64,000 nt of DNA. Origin: Gracilibacillus sp. YIM 98692. GTDB lineage: Bacteria > Bacillota > Bacilli > Bacillales > Amphibacillaceae. Numbering within the stretch: position 1 is the first letter of the stretch; the number at the start of each line of letters is the position of its first letter. Below the pieces are notes generated by a model. It made no database searches. It had not been told where the DNA came from and worked only from the letters and a program-made list of their open reading frames with translations. The position numbers and the translations under genes are program-made. The stretch spans positions 404,734-468,733 of the forward strand of contig NZ_WIXM01000002.1 in NCBI RefSeq assembly GCF_010993965.1, read 5' to 3'. This document shows positions 56,367 through 64,000 of the stretch, one piece after another.

Positions 56367-57205
56367 TATGATTTTTTTGTACTGTTTGGTTTTGAGTAGG
56401 GAATATGGGATGGAAGTTGATCAAAGCCTCGTCCGATATGCTTAGCCGTGTGACTGTCTGAACCAGAGATAAGAGGGATATCTAATTGATCAGCGAAACG
56501 TATGATATCAACTGGCGGATAAATATCTCCGCAGTCTTCTTTATATAAGCCTGCTGTATTAATGTCCAACTCCATTTTTTTCTCTCTGATCAGATCTAAT
56601 AAATGATAAATTTCTTTTTGATATGATTTTTTGGTTGTGTAAACCTTTTGATATTTATCAATTAAATTGATGTGTCCCATTCTTTTCGGTTTATAGAACC
56701 CTAAATCAGATTGTATTGCCTTTTCCATCGTATGGTAATACTTTTGATAGACAATGTCGATATCGCCAAATTGTTTTATAATATCACCAAATGCATCACA
56801 ACTAAAGTCAATGCAAACATACTGGTTTTTGGGAGTTTTTAACATATGGACAGATAGGATGGCATCCTCTATATATGGACCATATTCTGAAAGAAATTGC
56901 GTAATGTCCTTTTCATAACCTTCGATATAGTCAACCTCAAATCCAAGGTTGATTTTTATATCTCCTTTATAAGCATGTTGACAATCTCTAATCGATTGTA
57001 TGTAGGATTCCATATCATCCCAGTTCATTGCACTGTCCTTATCAGGGGTAGGATCTTGAAAAGCATGTGGTAAAGGGGCATGCTCCGTAAATGTAATTTC
57101 TTGTAATCCCTTTTCGATCGCTTTTTCTATATACTGATGTAACCTATCATTTGATCCGTGTGGACAAAAAGGGGTATGTACGTGATAATCACCATTTTGT
57201 TTCAT
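56366..57205 (-). CDS. hisJ: Histidinol-phosphatase (PHP family)
   Basis: 279 residues. PHP metal motifs are complete: DYHVHTPFC (7-15), TEHAPLPH, GFEVDYIEG, LSVHML, MGHINLI and SGSDSHTAKHIG. It removes phosphate from histidinol phosphate, the eighth step of histidine synthesis and the one not encoded in the adjacent his operon. It is divergent from hisZ with a 154-base shared regulatory region, which completes the pathway at one locus; in B. subtilis hisJ is elsewhere. GAGATATAAC-type site before ATG 57205. Confidence 0.93.
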   Translation of the reverse strand: MKQNGDYHVHTPFCPHGSNDRLHQYIEKAIEKGLQEITFTEHAPLPHAFQDPTPDKDSAMNWDDMESYIQSIRDCQHAYKGDIKINLGFEVDYIEGYEKDITQFLSEYGPYIEDAILSVHMLKTPKNQYVCIDFSCDAFGDIIKQFGDIDIVYQKYYHTMEKAIQSDLGFYKPKRMGHINLIDKYQKVYTTKKSYQKEIYHLLDLIREKKMELDINTAGLYKEDCGDIYPPVDIIRFADQLDIPLISGSDSHTAKHIGRGFDQLPSHIPYSKPNSTKKS

Positions 57206-57264
57206 TGTTATATCTCCTTTCCCTAATCATCATAAACTGTTTGTCAAGAAAACTAAAGGTTTTA

Positions 57265-57294
57265 TTGACATTTTTTAAATGAATGTGGTATTGT
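57265..57294 (+). promoter_or_regulatory. Predicted promoter of the his operon
   Basis: TTGACA (57265-57270), an 18-base spacer and TATTGT (57289-57294). The -10 region overlaps a small dyad, GTATTGTTAATAC (57288-57300). Confidence 0.5.
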
Positions 57295-57310
57295 TAATAC
57301 AACTGATCGC

Positions 57311-57332
57311 TTTATCACGGTAGAGTGATAAA
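57311..57332. promoter_or_regulatory. Operator-like palindrome in the his leader
   Basis: TTTATCAC and GTGATAAA form a perfect inverted repeat with a six-base spacer, just downstream of the predicted his promoter and without a T tail. It could bind a histidine repressor or fold in the leader RNA. No T-box is recognisable. Confidence 0.45.
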
Positions 57333-57359
57333 ACAATAAAGTGGAGTAGGATGTGAGTA

Positions 57360-58487
57360 ATGATGTTTTTACCTGCTGGTAGTCAAGATGAAACAGGTAA
57401 TCAAATTTCGAATCGATTGAGAGCGAATGAAATTTTTCGAAATATTACAGAAGAACGAAATTTCAAACCAATATCAACACCGGTTATAGAATATGCTAAT
57501 ACATTTATTAATCCAGTTGCAGGCATGGATTTACAGAACATGCTGAAATGGTTTAATCATGAAGGGGACATTGAGGTCTTGCGTCCGGATTGGACTGCAG
57601 CTGTTGCTCGTGCTGTAGCTAATCAGCATCCATCTGAACAAAAATGGTCGTATCAGGGATCTGTTTTTCGTATGGATAAAGATGGTACAGAGAGCAGACA
57701 AGCAGGTATTGAAATGGTACATACAGACAGTTTTTTGGGAGAGAGTGAATGTCTATTAACTGCTGTATATTATTTAAAAAGCTTATCTATAAATCAATAC
57801 GTAATGGAGCTTGGGCATACGAAAATTTTTGAAGAAATCATTGCACCATTTCCTTTTAGTGATAAGGATGAAGAGGCACTTCGTATTGCGATGCATGATA
57901 AACGAACAGACTTAGTAGAACAAATTGTAAGGGACCTGGGATATAAAGAATTAGTTGAGCCTCTTACTAATTTAATAGATGCGTATGGTTCAAAAGAAAT
58001 GATCGAAAGATATGAACAAATTTGGTCTGAACGACCTGAATTATTAACGATTTTAGAAGAATTAAAAAATATGATCCAACTTTTAGAAGAGATTGGTGAA
58101 ACAGAAGTGATTGTTGATTTAGGTCGTGTGAAAAATCTACCATATTATGACGGCATGATGTTTAGGGGGTTTTTAACCCAAAATGGCGCCACTTGTTTTT
58201 CAGGCGGTCGTTATGATCGTTTATATAAGCAATTTAATCAAGAAACAACGGCAGTGGGGTTGGCGTTTGATGTAGATATTTTAGCTAGTCAAATGGATCA
58301 AAAACAATGGAAAGAAAAAATCTGTTTACTAGCAACGCCAAAAACACATGCTGTTGCGGAAAAATTCCGCCATGAATTTCGGGATAAAATAGTAGACATC
58401 CGGTACGAAATAACAAATAATCAAGCTTATGATAAAGTATATGATTTAGTAGAGGATAACAGTGGGTACAAGGTGGTGGAAAGATGA
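57360..58487 (+). CDS. hisZ: ATP phosphoribosyltransferase regulatory subunit HisZ
   Basis: A 375-residue histidyl-tRNA-synthetase-like paralogue without the anticodon-binding domain, required by short-form HisG. Class II-type segments are present (VLRPDWTAAVARAVA, FRMDKDGTESRQAGIEM, FSGGRYDRLYKQF). It is the first gene of the his operon and overlaps hisG by four bases. The start may be ATG 57360 or the adjacent ATG 57363. Confidence 0.94.
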   Translation: MMFLPAGSQDETGNQISNRLRANEIFRNITEERNFKPISTPVIEYANTFINPVAGMDLQNMLKWFNHEGDIEVLRPDWTAAVARAVANQHPSEQKWSYQGSVFRMDKDGTESRQAGIEMVHTDSFLGESECLLTAVYYLKSLSINQYVMELGHTKIFEEIIAPFPFSDKDEEALRIAMHDKRTDLVEQIVRDLGYKELVEPLTNLIDAYGSKEMIERYEQIWSERPELLTILEELKNMIQLLEEIGETEVIVDLGRVKNLPYYDGMMFRGFLTQNGATCFSGGRYDRLYKQFNQETTAVGLAFDVDILASQMDQKQWKEKICLLATPKTHAVAEKFRHEFRDKIVDIRYEITNNQAYDKVYDLVEDNSGYKVVER

Positions 58488-59104
58488 AGCCAATTATCGC
58501 ATTAACAAAAGGACGCTTAGAAAAGCAATTTTTAAAATTTTTTCAAACATTGGATTATGATGTTGAACCACTTCTAAACAAAGGGAGAAAATTACAGGTA
58601 GAAACAGATCAATTTTCTTTCTTCTTTGCTAAAGGAGTAGATGTAACCACATATGTGGAAAATGGGATCGCTGATCTAGGAGTGGTTGGCGGTGATATAT
58701 TAATTGAACATCAGCCAGATGTCTATAATTTATTCCCTTTACCTTTTGGAGAATGTCGTATGGCTCTTGCAACAAAAGATGGTTATATATGGCCAGATCA
58801 AAAGAAACGTATTGCTAGTACTTTTACGAACATAACAAAAGAGTATTTTAAAAATAAGGGAGAATCTGTCGATATTATTAAACTTGAAGGATCTGTGGAA
58901 TTAGCTCCTATTTTAGGTTTAGCAGATGCTATAGTAGATATCGTAGAAACCGGCACTACATTAAAAGAGAACGGTCTTGTAGTCGAGGATGAATTTTTAA
59001 CCTTTAGCGCTAGACTTATAGCCAATCGCTCTACATTAAAGGTGAAAAGAGAACAGCTTGTACCAGTAATTGAGGCGTTTAAGAAAGGAGCGAAGGAAAC
59101 ATGA
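58484..59104 (+). CDS. hisG: ATP phosphoribosyltransferase, short form
   Basis: A 206-residue catalytic subunit for the first, committed step of histidine synthesis (ATP + PRPP). Motifs: ALTKGRLEKQFLKF, DVTTYVENGIADLGVVGGD, EGSVELAPILGLADAIVDIV and ETGTTLKENGL (PRPP loop). It lacks the C-terminal regulatory domain of long HisG, consistent with the need for HisZ. ATGA overlaps link it to hisZ and hisD. Confidence 0.96.
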   Translation: MKPIIALTKGRLEKQFLKFFQTLDYDVEPLLNKGRKLQVETDQFSFFFAKGVDVTTYVENGIADLGVVGGDILIEHQPDVYNLFPLPFGECRMALATKDGYIWPDQKKRIASTFTNITKEYFKNKGESVDIIKLEGSVELAPILGLADAIVDIVETGTTLKENGLVVEDEFLTFSARLIANRSTLKVKREQLVPVIEAFKKGAKET

Positions 59105-60399
59105 TCAAACAATTATCAGAGGAACAATTTTTATCTCAAGCTTTACCTAAAAAAACAAATAGCAAAGAGAAACAACAATTTTTACAAGCCGCGAGTGAGA
59201 TTATAGATGAAGTTCAACTTAATGGAGATCAGGCTGTAAGAAAATATGTAGAGAAATTTGATGGCAAAGCTCCAGACCATTTTTTGCTGAGTGATGCGGA
59301 TCGTCAAAAAGCTTGGGATAAAGTAGATAATAAGATTATCGAATCCTTACAAAAAGCAGCTGAGAATATTCGTTCCTTTCATTCAAAACAGCTGTCTACT
59401 TCTCGCATGATGGAAACAGAACAAGATATTATTTCTGGTCAGCTATTCCGACCATTGGATCGAATTGGGATTTATGTACCAGGTGGAACGGCATGCTACC
59501 CGTCTTCCGTTCTAATGAATGCTATACCGGCTGTATTAGCTGGTGTAAGTGAAGTGGTTATGGTAACACCAGTTAAAAATGGAGAAGAAATTGCTCCCAT
59601 TCTTTCTGTTGCTGCAGATATTGCAGGAGTAACAAAGATTTATCAAGTTGGTGGTGTGCAAGCCGTAGCTGCTTTAGCATATGGAACAGAATCTATTCCT
59701 TCCGTTGACAAAATTGTTGGGCCAGGGAACGCATATGTAGCTGCTGCAAAGTCATTAGTTTTTGGTGATGTTGGGATAGATATGATTGCAGGACCTAGTG
59801 AAGTGGCCATTATTGCAGATGAAACGGCTAAATCATCCTATGTCGCAGCAGATTTAATCGCACAGGCAGAGCATGATGTGAATGCACGGGCTTTTCTCAT
59901 TTCAACATCAGCTTCATTAATTAAACAAGTTGAAAAAGAATTGGAAATTCAGTGCGATGTTTTACCTAGACAATCTATTGCTACAGCATCTTTAAAAGAC
60001 AAAGGAGCAAGCGTTCTGGTAGAATCGCTTGAACAAGCATTTCAATTAGCGAACCAAATAGCTCCAGAACACTTAGAAATCCAAGTAAATGATGCTTTGT
60101 CATATTTAAGTAAAGTAAAGCATGCAGGTTCTGTGTTTTTAGGACACTATACACCTGAAGCTTTAGGTGACTACTTCGCGGGTCCTAACCATGTATTACC
60201 AACTTCTGGGACAGCTCGTTTTTCTTCTGGATTATCTGTCGATGACTTTGTGAAGAAAACAACTTTTTTATATTATTCAGAAGAAGCCTTACAACATGCT
60301 GGCGAGCATGTGATAAATATTGCAAATGAAGAACAACTAGAAGGACACGGTAAGGCAGTAGTGAAACGTTTGGAGGAGAATAATCATGAGAAAAGCTAG
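59101..60399 (+). CDS. hisD: Histidinol dehydrogenase
   Basis: A 432-residue zinc and NAD enzyme for the last two oxidation steps to histidine. Signatures: [64 protein letters not shown] and the catalytic EHLEI plus GPNHVLPT regions. It overlaps hisG by four bases and hisB by 14. Confidence 0.97.
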   Translation: MIKQLSEEQFLSQALPKKTNSKEKQQFLQAASEIIDEVQLNGDQAVRKYVEKFDGKAPDHFLLSDADRQKAWDKVDNKIIESLQKAAENIRSFHSKQLSTSRMMETEQDIISGQLFRPLDRIGIYVPGGTACYPSSVLMNAIPAVLAGVSEVVMVTPVKNGEEIAPILSVAADIAGVTKIYQVGGVQAVAALAYGTESIPSVDKIVGPGNAYVAAAKSLVFGDVGIDMIAGPSEVAIIADETAKSSYVAADLIAQAEHDVNARAFLISTSASLIKQVEKELEIQCDVLPRQSIATASLKDKGASVLVESLEQAFQLANQIAPEHLEIQVNDALSYLSKVKHAGSVFLGHYTPEALGDYFAGPNHVLPTSGTARFSSGLSVDDFVKKTTFLYYSEEALQHAGEHVINIANEEQLEGHGKAVVKRLEENNHEKS

Positions 60400-60973
60400 T
60401 AAGACACGTGAAACGGCTGAGACAAAAATAGATATTTCCGTAGACTTGGATGATGCGAGTCATGTTCAAATTCAAACTGGTGTAGGGTTTTTTGACCATA
60501 TGTTAGAACTGCTAGCTCGCCATGGGCGTATCGGATTAGATGTGAAAGCCGATGGCGATCTACATATCGATAGTCATCACACTGTAGAAGATGTTGGCAT
60601 TGTTTTAGGTCAATTAATAAAAGAAGCACTTGGTGATAAAAAACAAATTAACCGCTACGGTCACGCTTATGTGCCTATGGATGAATCACTTGGATTTGTC
60701 TCCTTAGATATTAGCGGAAGACCATTTTTAGTATTTAATGCAAGCTTTGATAACCCAACTTTAGGTAATTTTGATACAGAGCTTGTTCAAGAATTCTTAC
60801 AGGCGTTTGCTTTCCAATCAGGCATTACGTTGCATGTTAACGTATTGTATGGCCAAAATACTCATCACAAAATTGAGGCGATTTTTAAAGCGTTAGGCCG
60901 CTCATTAGCTGAAGCAATCAAAATAAATCCGGAAATCCAAGGAGTTAATTCGACAAAGGGGTTAATTGAATGA
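60386..60973 (+). CDS. hisB: Imidazoleglycerol-phosphate dehydratase
   Basis: A 195-residue monofunctional IGP dehydratase. The manganese-binding motifs are [24 protein letters not shown] and the C-terminal [13 protein letters not shown]. No phosphatase domain is fused, in keeping with the separate hisJ. The start lies inside the end of hisD, and a TTTGGAGGAG site is well placed. Confidence 0.97.
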   Translation: MRKASKTRETAETKIDISVDLDDASHVQIQTGVGFFDHMLELLARHGRIGLDVKADGDLHIDSHHTVEDVGIVLGQLIKEALGDKKQINRYGHAYVPMDESLGFVSLDISGRPFLVFNASFDNPTLGNFDTELVQEFLQAFAFQSGITLHVNVLYGQNTHHKIEAIFKALGRSLAEAIKINPEIQGVNSTKGLIE

Positions 60974-61566
60974 TAGCAATAGTTGATTATGGTATGGGAA
61001 ACGTAGCTAGTGTTAAAAATGCATTTCAAAATTTAGGGTATGAGGTCACGATAACCGACTCAGTTGCAGAATTGGAAAAAGCCAGCCATATTATTTTACC
61101 AGGAGTTGGATCTTTTAAAGCAGCGGTGCAAGAAATAGAAGATCGTCAATTAAAAGAGCCTTTAAGACAATTAGCGAAAGATAAACCATTTTTGGGTATT
61201 TGCTTAGGCATGCAGCTCCTTTTTGATAGAGGGTATGAAAATGGAATAGCTGAGGGCTTAGGCCTGATTCCTGGGGAAGTAAACCGTATAGAAACAAAAT
61301 ATATATTACCTCATATAGGATGGAATCAATTACAAATTAAAATGGGGCACGATCCTTTCACTCCTTTTCAGGATAAGCATGTATATTTTGTTCACTCTTA
61401 TCAAGCAAGAACAGAGCAAGATTACTTAGTAGCGACCACTGACTATGGTACAACCATACCCGCTATTGTTCGAAGTGGTCACGTTTTTGGAATCCAATTT
61501 CATCCAGAAAAAAGCGGAGAAGTTGGAGTAGGTTTATTAAAAGTATTTATGGAAGAAACGAAATAA
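60970..61566 (+). CDS. hisH: Imidazole glycerol phosphate synthase, glutaminase subunit
   Basis: A 198-residue class I glutamine amidotransferase. The nucleophile Cys is in [13 protein letters not shown] (about 80), with His/Glu in [11 protein letters not shown] near the C-terminus. It supplies ammonia to HisF. It overlaps hisB by four bases and is 12 bases before hisA. Confidence 0.97.
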   Translation: MIAIVDYGMGNVASVKNAFQNLGYEVTITDSVAELEKASHIILPGVGSFKAAVQEIEDRQLKEPLRQLAKDKPFLGICLGMQLLFDRGYENGIAEGLGLIPGEVNRIETKYILPHIGWNQLQIKMGHDPFTPFQDKHVYFVHSYQARTEQDYLVATTDYGTTIPAIVRSGHVFGIQFHPEKSGEVGVGLLKVFMEETK

Positions 61567-61578
61567 CGGGGGATAGTC

Positions 61579-62283
61579 ATGAAAATTTTACCAGCGATCG
61601 ATTTAATTGATGGAAAGTGTGTACGCCTTTATCAAGGTGACTTTTCGAAAACAGAACAAGTTGGAAGTGATCCAATTTCTCAACTAAAAACCTTTTTAGC
61701 TGACGGTGCTGAAATTGTTCATATTGTGGATTTAGATGGTGCAAGAAGTGGAGAGGCCAGACAATATCAATTAATTGAACAACTATGTGAAATAGCTACA
61801 GTACCTGTTCAAGTAGGTGGAGGTATTCGAGATATTGAAACAATAGAAAAATTAGTAAATGCTGGAGCTGATCGATTAGTGATTGGTACTGCAGCATTGG
61901 AGGATGAGGAATTTCTACGTGAAGCGTTAGAGCGTTTTGGTAAGCATATTGTAGTAGGTATTGATGCAAAAAATGAAATGGTGGCGACACGTGGATGGGA
62001 AAACGTTTCGGAAATGCATTACATTACCTTTGCCGAAAAGATGGAAGCATTAGGTGTGCAAACTATAGTGTTCACAGATATTTCTCGAGATGGTACGTTG
62101 ACAGGTCCCAACTTAGAGCAATTGCAAAAGTTGAATGATGCTGTAAATTGTAAAATCGTAGCATCTGGCGGTGTGAGCAGCAACGAAGATATTGAAGCCC
62201 TTGATCAAATCGGTATTAAAGAAGCGATCGTGGGAAAAGCCATCTATGATGGAAAGGTTACCTTAAAGGGGTTGAAGTCGTGA
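61579..62283 (+). CDS. hisA: ProFAR isomerase (HisA)
   Basis: A 234-residue TIM barrel. The general base Asp is in [18 protein letters not shown] (Asp8) and the general acid Asp is near [14 protein letters not shown]. Phosphate loops are [15 protein letters not shown] and SGGVSS. It catalyses the Amadori isomerisation of ProFAR. It overlaps hisF by four bases. Confidence 0.97.
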   Translation: MKILPAIDLIDGKCVRLYQGDFSKTEQVGSDPISQLKTFLADGAEIVHIVDLDGARSGEARQYQLIEQLCEIATVPVQVGGGIRDIETIEKLVNAGADRLVIGTAALEDEEFLREALERFGKHIVVGIDAKNEMVATRGWENVSEMHYITFAEKMEALGVQTIVFTDISRDGTLTGPNLEQLQKLNDAVNCKIVASGGVSSNEDIEALDQIGIKEAIVGKAIYDGKVTLKGLKS

Positions 62284-63038
62284 TTGCAAAACGTATTATT
62301 CCATGCCTTGATGTAAAAGAAGGAAAAGTGGTGAAAGGTACAAATTTTGTTGGGTTAAGGGAATTAGGTGATCCGGTAGAAATGGCATCTAATTATTCAA
62401 AAGCTGGAGCAGATGAGATTATTTTTTTAGATATATCGGCTACTAATGAGGGGCGCCAAACGATGGTAGATATTGTGCGTCAAACAGCTGAAAACGTATT
62501 TGTACCATTTACAGTTGGTGGTGGAGTTCGTTCGATTGAAGATGTCAATCGTTTGCTTAAAGCGGGTGCAGATAAGGTAGGAATGAATTCAGCAGCTGTG
62601 CAAAACCCTTCACTTATAACAGAGTCTTCTGAAAGGTTTGGAGCACAATGTACGGTTGTAGCAGTGGATGCTAAAAGTGTTGGAGATAGTTGGCATGTGA
62701 TGACACATGGTGGTAGTAAAGATACCGGCATTGATGCGATTGAATGGGTGAAAGAAGCAGAGGCTAAAGGTGCTGGAGAAATTTTATTAACAAGTGTGGA
62801 TACAGATGGAGTAAAGAACGGTTTTGATCTCGACCTAACAGAAGCAGTGGTAGAGGCGGTTAGAATTCCAGTTATTGCTTCAGGAGGTGTCGGCAAACCC
62901 GAACATTTTCCGGAAGTATTTAATCAAACAAATGTATCAGCTGGACTAGCAGCTTCCATCTTTCATGAAAATACCTTTACCGTTAAAGAAGTAAAAAACG
63001 TTTGTAAACAGCAAGGAGTGAATGTTCGTGAGGCCTGA
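62280..63038 (+). CDS. hisF: Imidazole glycerol phosphate synthase, cyclase subunit
   Basis: A 252-residue TIM barrel. Catalytic Asp11 is in [17 protein letters not shown] and the second Asp in [15 protein letters not shown]. Phosphate-binding [10 protein letters not shown] and [11 protein letters not shown] are intact. It joins ammonia from HisH to PRFAR, yielding IGP and AICAR. GTG 62280 is the probable start, overlapping the hisA stop. Confidence 0.96.
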   Translation: MIAKRIIPCLDVKEGKVVKGTNFVGLRELGDPVEMASNYSKAGADEIIFLDISATNEGRQTMVDIVRQTAENVFVPFTVGGGVRSIEDVNRLLKAGADKVGMNSAAVQNPSLITESSERFGAQCTVVAVDAKSVGDSWHVMTHGGSKDTGIDAIEWVKEAEAKGAGEILLTSVDTDGVKNGFDLDLTEAVVEAVRIPVIASGGVGKPEHFPEVFNQTNVSAGLAASIFHENTFTVKEVKNVCKQQGVNVREA

Positions 63039-63675
63039 TTTTTCGAAGGGATTAATTCCAGCAATCATAACCAATTATTATACAAAAGATGTATTAATGC
63101 TTGCTTATATGAATGAAGAAGCTTATCAGAAAACGTTAGAAACGAAGCAAACATGGTTTTATTCCAGATCACGTGATGAATTGTGGAATAAAGGGGCAAC
63201 TTCTGGTAATACGCAAGAAGTGCAGTCCATTGATTTAGATTGTGATCAAGATACTTTGCTGATACAAGTTATCCCAGCAGGCCCTGCTTGCCATACAGGG
63301 GAAGTTTCTTGCTTTTATAACCGAGTAGCAGAAACAGAAACAAGCTTTGATGCATCCATTATGGAACAAGTAATGGATGAAGTGGGGCAACGTAAAACGG
63401 AGCGTGTTGAAAATTCTTATACGAATTATCTCTATGATAAAGGTGTCGACAAAATTGGTAAAAAAGTAATCGAAGAAGCAGGAGAGGTTGTCATTGCATC
63501 TAAAAACAATGACAAAGAAGAGTTAACGAATGAAGTAAGTGATTTGCTTTACCATACATTCGTCATGATGGCTAATCAAGGCGTTTCATTAAATGATGTT
63601 AAACAGGAACTATCTAACCGTTTTGCGAAAAAAGGAAACAGCAAAGGCGACCGCGCAGAAATCAAAAAATGGTAA
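63028..63675 (+). CDS. hisI: Bifunctional phosphoribosyl-AMP cyclohydrolase / phosphoribosyl-ATP pyrophosphatase
   Basis: A 215-residue HisIE fusion. The N-terminal cyclohydrolase (about 1-110) has [36 protein letters not shown] and [13 protein letters not shown]. The C-terminal pyrophosphohydrolase (about 112-215) has [14 protein letters not shown] and [13 protein letters not shown] 63028 is favoured because AAGGAGTG is 9 bases upstream; ATG 63022 would be only 3 bases from it. It overlaps hisF by 11 bases and is the last his gene. Confidence 0.94.
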   Translation: MRPDFSKGLIPAIITNYYTKDVLMLAYMNEEAYQKTLETKQTWFYSRSRDELWNKGATSGNTQEVQSIDLDCDQDTLLIQVIPAGPACHTGEVSCFYNRVAETETSFDASIMEQVMDEVGQRKTERVENSYTNYLYDKGVDKIGKKVIEEAGEVVIASKNNDKEELTNEVSDLLYHTFVMMANQGVSLNDVKQELSNRFAKKGNSKGDRAEIKKW

Positions 63676-63784
63676 AAAACCATCTAGATTATTAATGATT
63701 TCTAAAATGCATCAATTTCATAGCAGAAGAATACTGAAACATAATGACAATTAAGTGAATGCTTCACATTACCGCTCCGGCAAT

Positions 63785-63808
63785 ACACTACGCTGATAGT
63801 GTTGTTTT
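63785..63808 (+). terminator. Weak terminator candidate after the his operon
   Basis: ACACTA pairs with TAGTGT over a six-base loop, followed by TGTTTTG, about 110 bases after hisI. The short stem makes it uncertain. Confidence 0.3.
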
Positions 63809-63859
63809 GAATATAAAAAAGTGTAGCACATTAAACGAACTTTTCAAGAATCTTACTTG

Positions 63860-64000
63860 AATAGAACACTACTCAAAGCTGCGGAAAAATGTGACACTCC
63901 TGGGGGAACAGCGCGAGCTGAAGATCCCGCAGGCAGTGGGTTTCTGCCGAGGAAGCTGAAGCCGTGCCGCGTGCCTAGCAAGCCGTTCATTGCTAATTGG
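63860..64000. repeat. Family-2 repeat, inverted copy running to the window edge
   Basis: GCGCGAGCTGAAGATCCCGC, GCCGAGGAAGCTGAAGCCGT and the adjacent GTGGGTTTCTGCC repeat, inverted, the segment at about 55950-56020. The copy is cut by the window end. No gene is seen between hisI and the edge (325 bases). Confidence 0.6.

Noticed and set aside
57311..57318. TTTATCACGG before hisZ as another family-1 repeat end
   Set aside because: Similarity stops after 10 bases and the site is explained by a local palindrome with GTGATAAA.

Overview
The window is a low-GC chromosomal segment of a spore-forming Bacillaceae bacterium. Gene content and order follow the Bacillus subtilis ymfC-ymfI-pgsA-cinA-recA-rny-ymdB-spoVS-miaB-ricA-cotE-mutSL-miaA-hfq-hflX-glnRA-lexA-yne-tkt-ccd-citB-plsY-parEC backbone. 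Missing genes (ymfK, pbpX, tdh-kbl, sirA, yneI, cotM, yneR) and inserted ones (M19 dipeptidase, mrpB-like gene, ku-ligD, yidD, folE2, dynA) suggest an Oceanobacillus/Virgibacillus-type halotolerant relative. The genus is an inference; there is no rRNA gene here to settle it.

Layout. 1-5.3 kb: tail of a GntR regulator, the M16 pair YmfF/YmfH, the EF-P-modification reductase YmfI, YmfJ and RodZ. 5.3-9.4 kb: pgsA, cinA and recA. recA is split by a 999-nt group II intron with no reading frame, and a small IS200/IS605-like element sits in intron domain IV. 9.6-16.7 kb: RNase Y, YmdB, SpoVS, a dipeptidase with a non-canonical start, MiaB, RicA and CotE. 16.9-27.1 kb: mismatch repair (mutS, mutL), miaA, hfq, hflX, ynbB and the glnRA operon with a GlnR box. 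27.3-29.1 kb: lexA diverging from an SOS operon in which a 31-codon one-span membrane peptide takes the place of yneA, followed by yneB and ynzC. 29.3-41.9 kb: transketolase, yneF, ccdA, an orphan MrpB-like protein, ccdC, yneK, a PAS histidine kinase, aconitase, a thiol-disulfide protein, a tandem CbxX/SpoVK AAA+ ATPase, yneP and yneQ. 41.9-46.9 kb: NHEJ genes ku and ligD, then yidD, folE2 and plsY. 47.2-55.8 kb: yneT, parE, parC and the two-GTPase dynamin DynA. 56.4-63.7 kb: histidinol phosphatase diverging from the complete hisZGDBHAFI operon.

Functional themes. DNA maintenance is dense: RecA, LexA, MutS/MutL, Ku/LigD, ParE/ParC and RNase Y. LexA-type boxes are visible at lexA and its divergent operon, more weakly at recA, and before parE. 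Sporulation is represented by spoVS (with a clear sigma-H promoter), cotE, ymdB, ricA and a KinA-like kinase. Two dispersed repeat families are present. Family 1 is a 150-bp TTTAT-bordered element with a covarying hairpin (two full and two internally deleted copies). Family 2 is a GC-richer repeat around 15.85, 46.2, 56.0 and 63.9 kb. The most unusual points are the nested intron/element in recA, the SOS membrane peptide, the CTG/ATT-start dipeptidase, the orphan MrpB and the tandem AAA+ protein.
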